From the NCBI GenBank assembly GCA_002480565.1, contig DLCK01000004.1, positions 1 through 45,703 on the forward strand: a stretch of 45,703 nt of DNA. The letters run 5' to 3'. The position numbers and the translations under genes are program-made. The notes beneath the pieces were generated by a model. The model searched no databases, was not told where the DNA came from, and worked only from the letters and a program-made list of their open reading frames with translations. Shown here in pieces: positions 44,138 through 45,703 of this stretch. Numbering within the stretch: position 1 is the first letter of the stretch; each line of letters opens with the position of its first letter. The DNA comes from Phycisphaerales bacterium UBA7800 (GTDB taxonomy: Bacteria; Planctomycetota; Phycisphaerae; Phycisphaerales; Phycisphaeraceae).

Positions 44138-44153
44138 ATCAATTGGTTGGAAT

Positions 44154-45440
44154 TTACATCCCCGCACGCAGCGCGATGAGGTGTTTGCCAAAGTGCAGTG
44201 CCAGAACGTCTTTGAACGTGCCGGGTTCGGCTTTGATGACATCGACGACGGCTTTGCCCAATGTTGCGTCGGTGAGAACTGAGCCGAAGGTACAGTGCAG
44301 AATTTGGCGTCCGGGCGCGACGAATCCGGTGCCGGGTTTGTTGGCATCGACGTCTTCCCAGTGTTCGAGGTACAGACCTTCAAGTTCACGGATATCTGCC
44401 ACATCGCCTTGAGCCGGGGCACTGTCACAAGTGGCAGAGACGTGATAGGTAGCCTTGTCGGTGTCATAGCGGGCGCGCGAGAAGTCGATGATGGTACGGA
44501 AGAGTTTTTCATCATGACGAGCCACCACGCGGAGTGCTTCAAGGTAGCTGGTGCCTGCGGTCTTCACATGGAAAAGGCCTTCGGTGGCACGACTGAACAA
44601 GGTGTACATCGAGAGCTTGTCAGACCCTGAATGGAGACTGAGCTTGTAAGGCCCCAATTCACGGGCGATGGCAGCATGGTCTTTCATGGACTGTTCAAGG
44701 GCAGCAAGATCACCCTTGTAATCCACGCCTTTTTCCAATTCGCCGATGAATCGCGGTGCTAAACTCACGAGCTTCACGCCATGCTCAATGATCTGCTGAG
44801 CGATGATGTAGTGTTCGACGAGCGTGGTGGGCTGTTCGGTCTCATCGACGGAAAGTTCGATTTCGTAGTCCTGATCGCGTTTGGTGGCAGCGTCTTTGAT
44901 GTAGTCCGCCAAGCCCCGCGTATGAGCGATGGCTTTGCCGTACTTGACGGCTGCGCGTTTGACGGCCAGTTCGTCGAAGGTGAGCTGTGTCCCGTTGGCA
45001 AGCTTGAGAGTTTTACCAACGTATTGACTAACCCATGGGGTTTGCTCTGCGATGGCTGCGAATTTTTCAGCGACAATTTCGGGGCTGTAATTATCAGCCT
45101 TTTGATCGACGTAATCCGAAGGGTCGATGGTGAAGAACACAAAGCCAGCGTCGGCGGTGTAATCCACATCGGCCTCGGTCTTGAGATGGTCGGCATCGGA
45201 GCCCCACTCTTTGTCATAGCCGGCAGCGACGAGGACGCTTGATGCAGCGGACATCACATCGGTGGGCGTGCGTTGTGTGCGGGACATTTCACGAATGGAC
45301 TGCTGAGCAAAGATGCCACGGATCGGGCCACCCTCAGCAAGCAGTGACGCCAGATGCCCAGGTGTTGCCAACCCCATGCGATCACCAAAACCAAAACTCG
45401 GTGTCAATCCCAGTGCCACGGATTTATCGTTGCTTGCCAT
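44154..45440 (-). CDS. uxaE: tagaturonate/fructuronate epimerase UxaE
   Basis: 428 residues, soluble. Motifs recalled from UxaE proteins: GFGDRMGLATPGHL near the start, VKLVSLAPRFIGELEKGVDYKGDL, YKLSLHSGSDKLSMY, LFHVKTAGTSYLEALRVVA and the C-terminal ALHFGKHLIALR. It interconverts D-tagaturonate and D-fructuronate, letting galacturonate enter the fructuronate/KDG route ending in Eda (29409-30086). GGAGA lies seven bases upstream. Palindromic sites with GTACGAAT half-sites overlap its promoter, so control by a uronate-responsive regulator is likely. The regulator is not in the window. Confidence 0.82.
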   Translation of the reverse strand: MASNDKSVALGLTPSFGFGDRMGLATPGHLASLLAEGGPIRGIFAQQSIREMSRTQRTPTDVMSAASSVLVAAGYDKEWGSDADHLKTEADVDYTADAGFVFFTIDPSDYVDQKADNYSPEIVAEKFAAIAEQTPWVSQYVGKTLKLANGTQLTFDELAVKRAAVKYGKAIAHTRGLADYIKDAATKRDQDYEIELSVDETEQPTTLVEHYIIAQQIIEHGVKLVSLAPRFIGELEKGVDYKGDLAALEQSMKDHAAIARELGPYKLSLHSGSDKLSMYTLFSRATEGLFHVKTAGTSYLEALRVVARHDEKLFRTIIDFSRARYDTDKATYHVSATCDSAPAQGDVADIRELEGLYLEHWEDVDANKPGTGFVAPGRQILHCTFGSVLTDATLGKAVVDVIKAEPGTFKDVLALHFGKHLIALRAGM

Positions 45441-45474
45441 CTGCCTGTCTCCACAAAATATTAAAATTATGCCT

Positions 45475-45504
45475 ATTCGTACCAGTACGAATGGTTGTAC
45501 GAAT
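45475..45504. promoter_or_regulatory. candidate operator of uxaE
   Basis: ATTCGTAC-CA-GTACGAAT (45475-45492) is a perfect inverted repeat, and a third half-site GTACGAAT follows at 45497-45504. A CATAAT -10 on the minus strand (45468-45473) lies next to it. Confidence 0.55.
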
Positions 45505-45560
45505 ATGGTATGCAGCAGTTGAATTCAAGTCAATCCCCCAGGGTGAACACATGTAGACGT

Positions 45561-45700
45561 TTGTGCCTTAGCGAGCCGTCGCGTGTCGCGACGAAATCCG
45601 TAGCTGAAGAAAGTTTGGGTATCAAACATGTTGTTTGTGTCTTGAATTTGAGCTTCGCTCAATCCCGGCTCGACACGAGCCGGCTCGCTAAGGCACAAAA
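45561..45700. repeat. paired REP-like hairpins with 19-bp terminal inverted repeat
   Basis: TTTGTGCCTTAGCGAGCCG (45561-45579) and its exact reverse complement (45682-45700). Each arm leads into a hairpin with a TGT or ACA triloop: CGTCGCG/CGCGACG (45578-45594) and CCGGCTCG/CGAGCCGG (45666-45684). The element is at the edge of the window. Confidence 0.75.
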
Positions 45701-45703
45701 AAA

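Overview
The window looks like chromosomal DNA of a planctomycete, most likely of the Phycisphaerae type. This is inferred from gene content, not from a marker gene. Evidence: two pseudopilins of the kind found beside sugar regulators in PVC-group bacteria, a DUF2617-like gene, a small two-CxxC zinc-ribbon protein typical of planctomycetes, complete mreBCD, and a set of algal-polysaccharide genes (GH16, rhamnulokinase, UxaE, Eda). No rRNA, tRNA or CRISPR array was seen.

Layout. 1-2.5 kb: a cysteine-rich secreted peptide, then a LacI-type regulator joined in frame to a type II pseudopilin. 2.7-6.4 kb: an ABC-F ATPase and a sulfatase-like protein that lacks the catalytic residues. 6.4-16.6 kb: a pseudopilin and a GntR-type regulator overlapping by ATGA, divergent from two tandem 1340-residue exported proteins built of CBM9-like, FlgD-like and beta-propeller modules. 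16.9-24.7 kb (minus strand): mreB-mreC-mreD plus an overlooked 45-codon membrane peptide, a coiled-coil protein and a small membrane protein (several with TTG starts), a HEAT protein, lnt and a zinc-ribbon gene. 25-28.5 kb: ispD, a small membrane protein and a large HEAT protein. 28.5-36.2 kb: a DUF2617-like gene, eda, an unrecognised 233-residue protein, a five-domain S1 protein, pgsA, rhaB, a GNAT acetyltransferase and a membrane protein. 36.2-37.3 kb: a gene-poor segment flanked by 25-bp direct repeats. 37.3-39.6 kb: a GH16 glycosidase whose catalytic domain is split by a DNRLRE-type module in permuted order. 39.7-45.4 kb (minus strand): TauE/SafE permease, speA, carA, uxaE.

How the genes fit together. 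The accessory genes suggest growth on marine polysaccharide. GH16 would cut a beta-glucan or galactan, the large exported proteins would bind glycans at the surface, RhaB handles rhamnulose, and UxaE plus Eda belong to uronate catabolism. Both sugar-type regulators are physically tied to a pseudopilin, once by fusion and once by a 4-bp overlap.

The spaces between genes are full of repeats. At least nine long-hairpin elements fall into related families (CACAGAG, CACGAAG, CGCCAAG and CACAGATCA units), all with heptamer or nonamer units in each inverted arm. There are also G-rich 12-14 bp tandem repeats, one of which appears to have become a prepilin leader, and paired REP-like hairpins. The most noteworthy items are the LacI-prepilin fusion, the split GH16 enzyme and these hairpin families.
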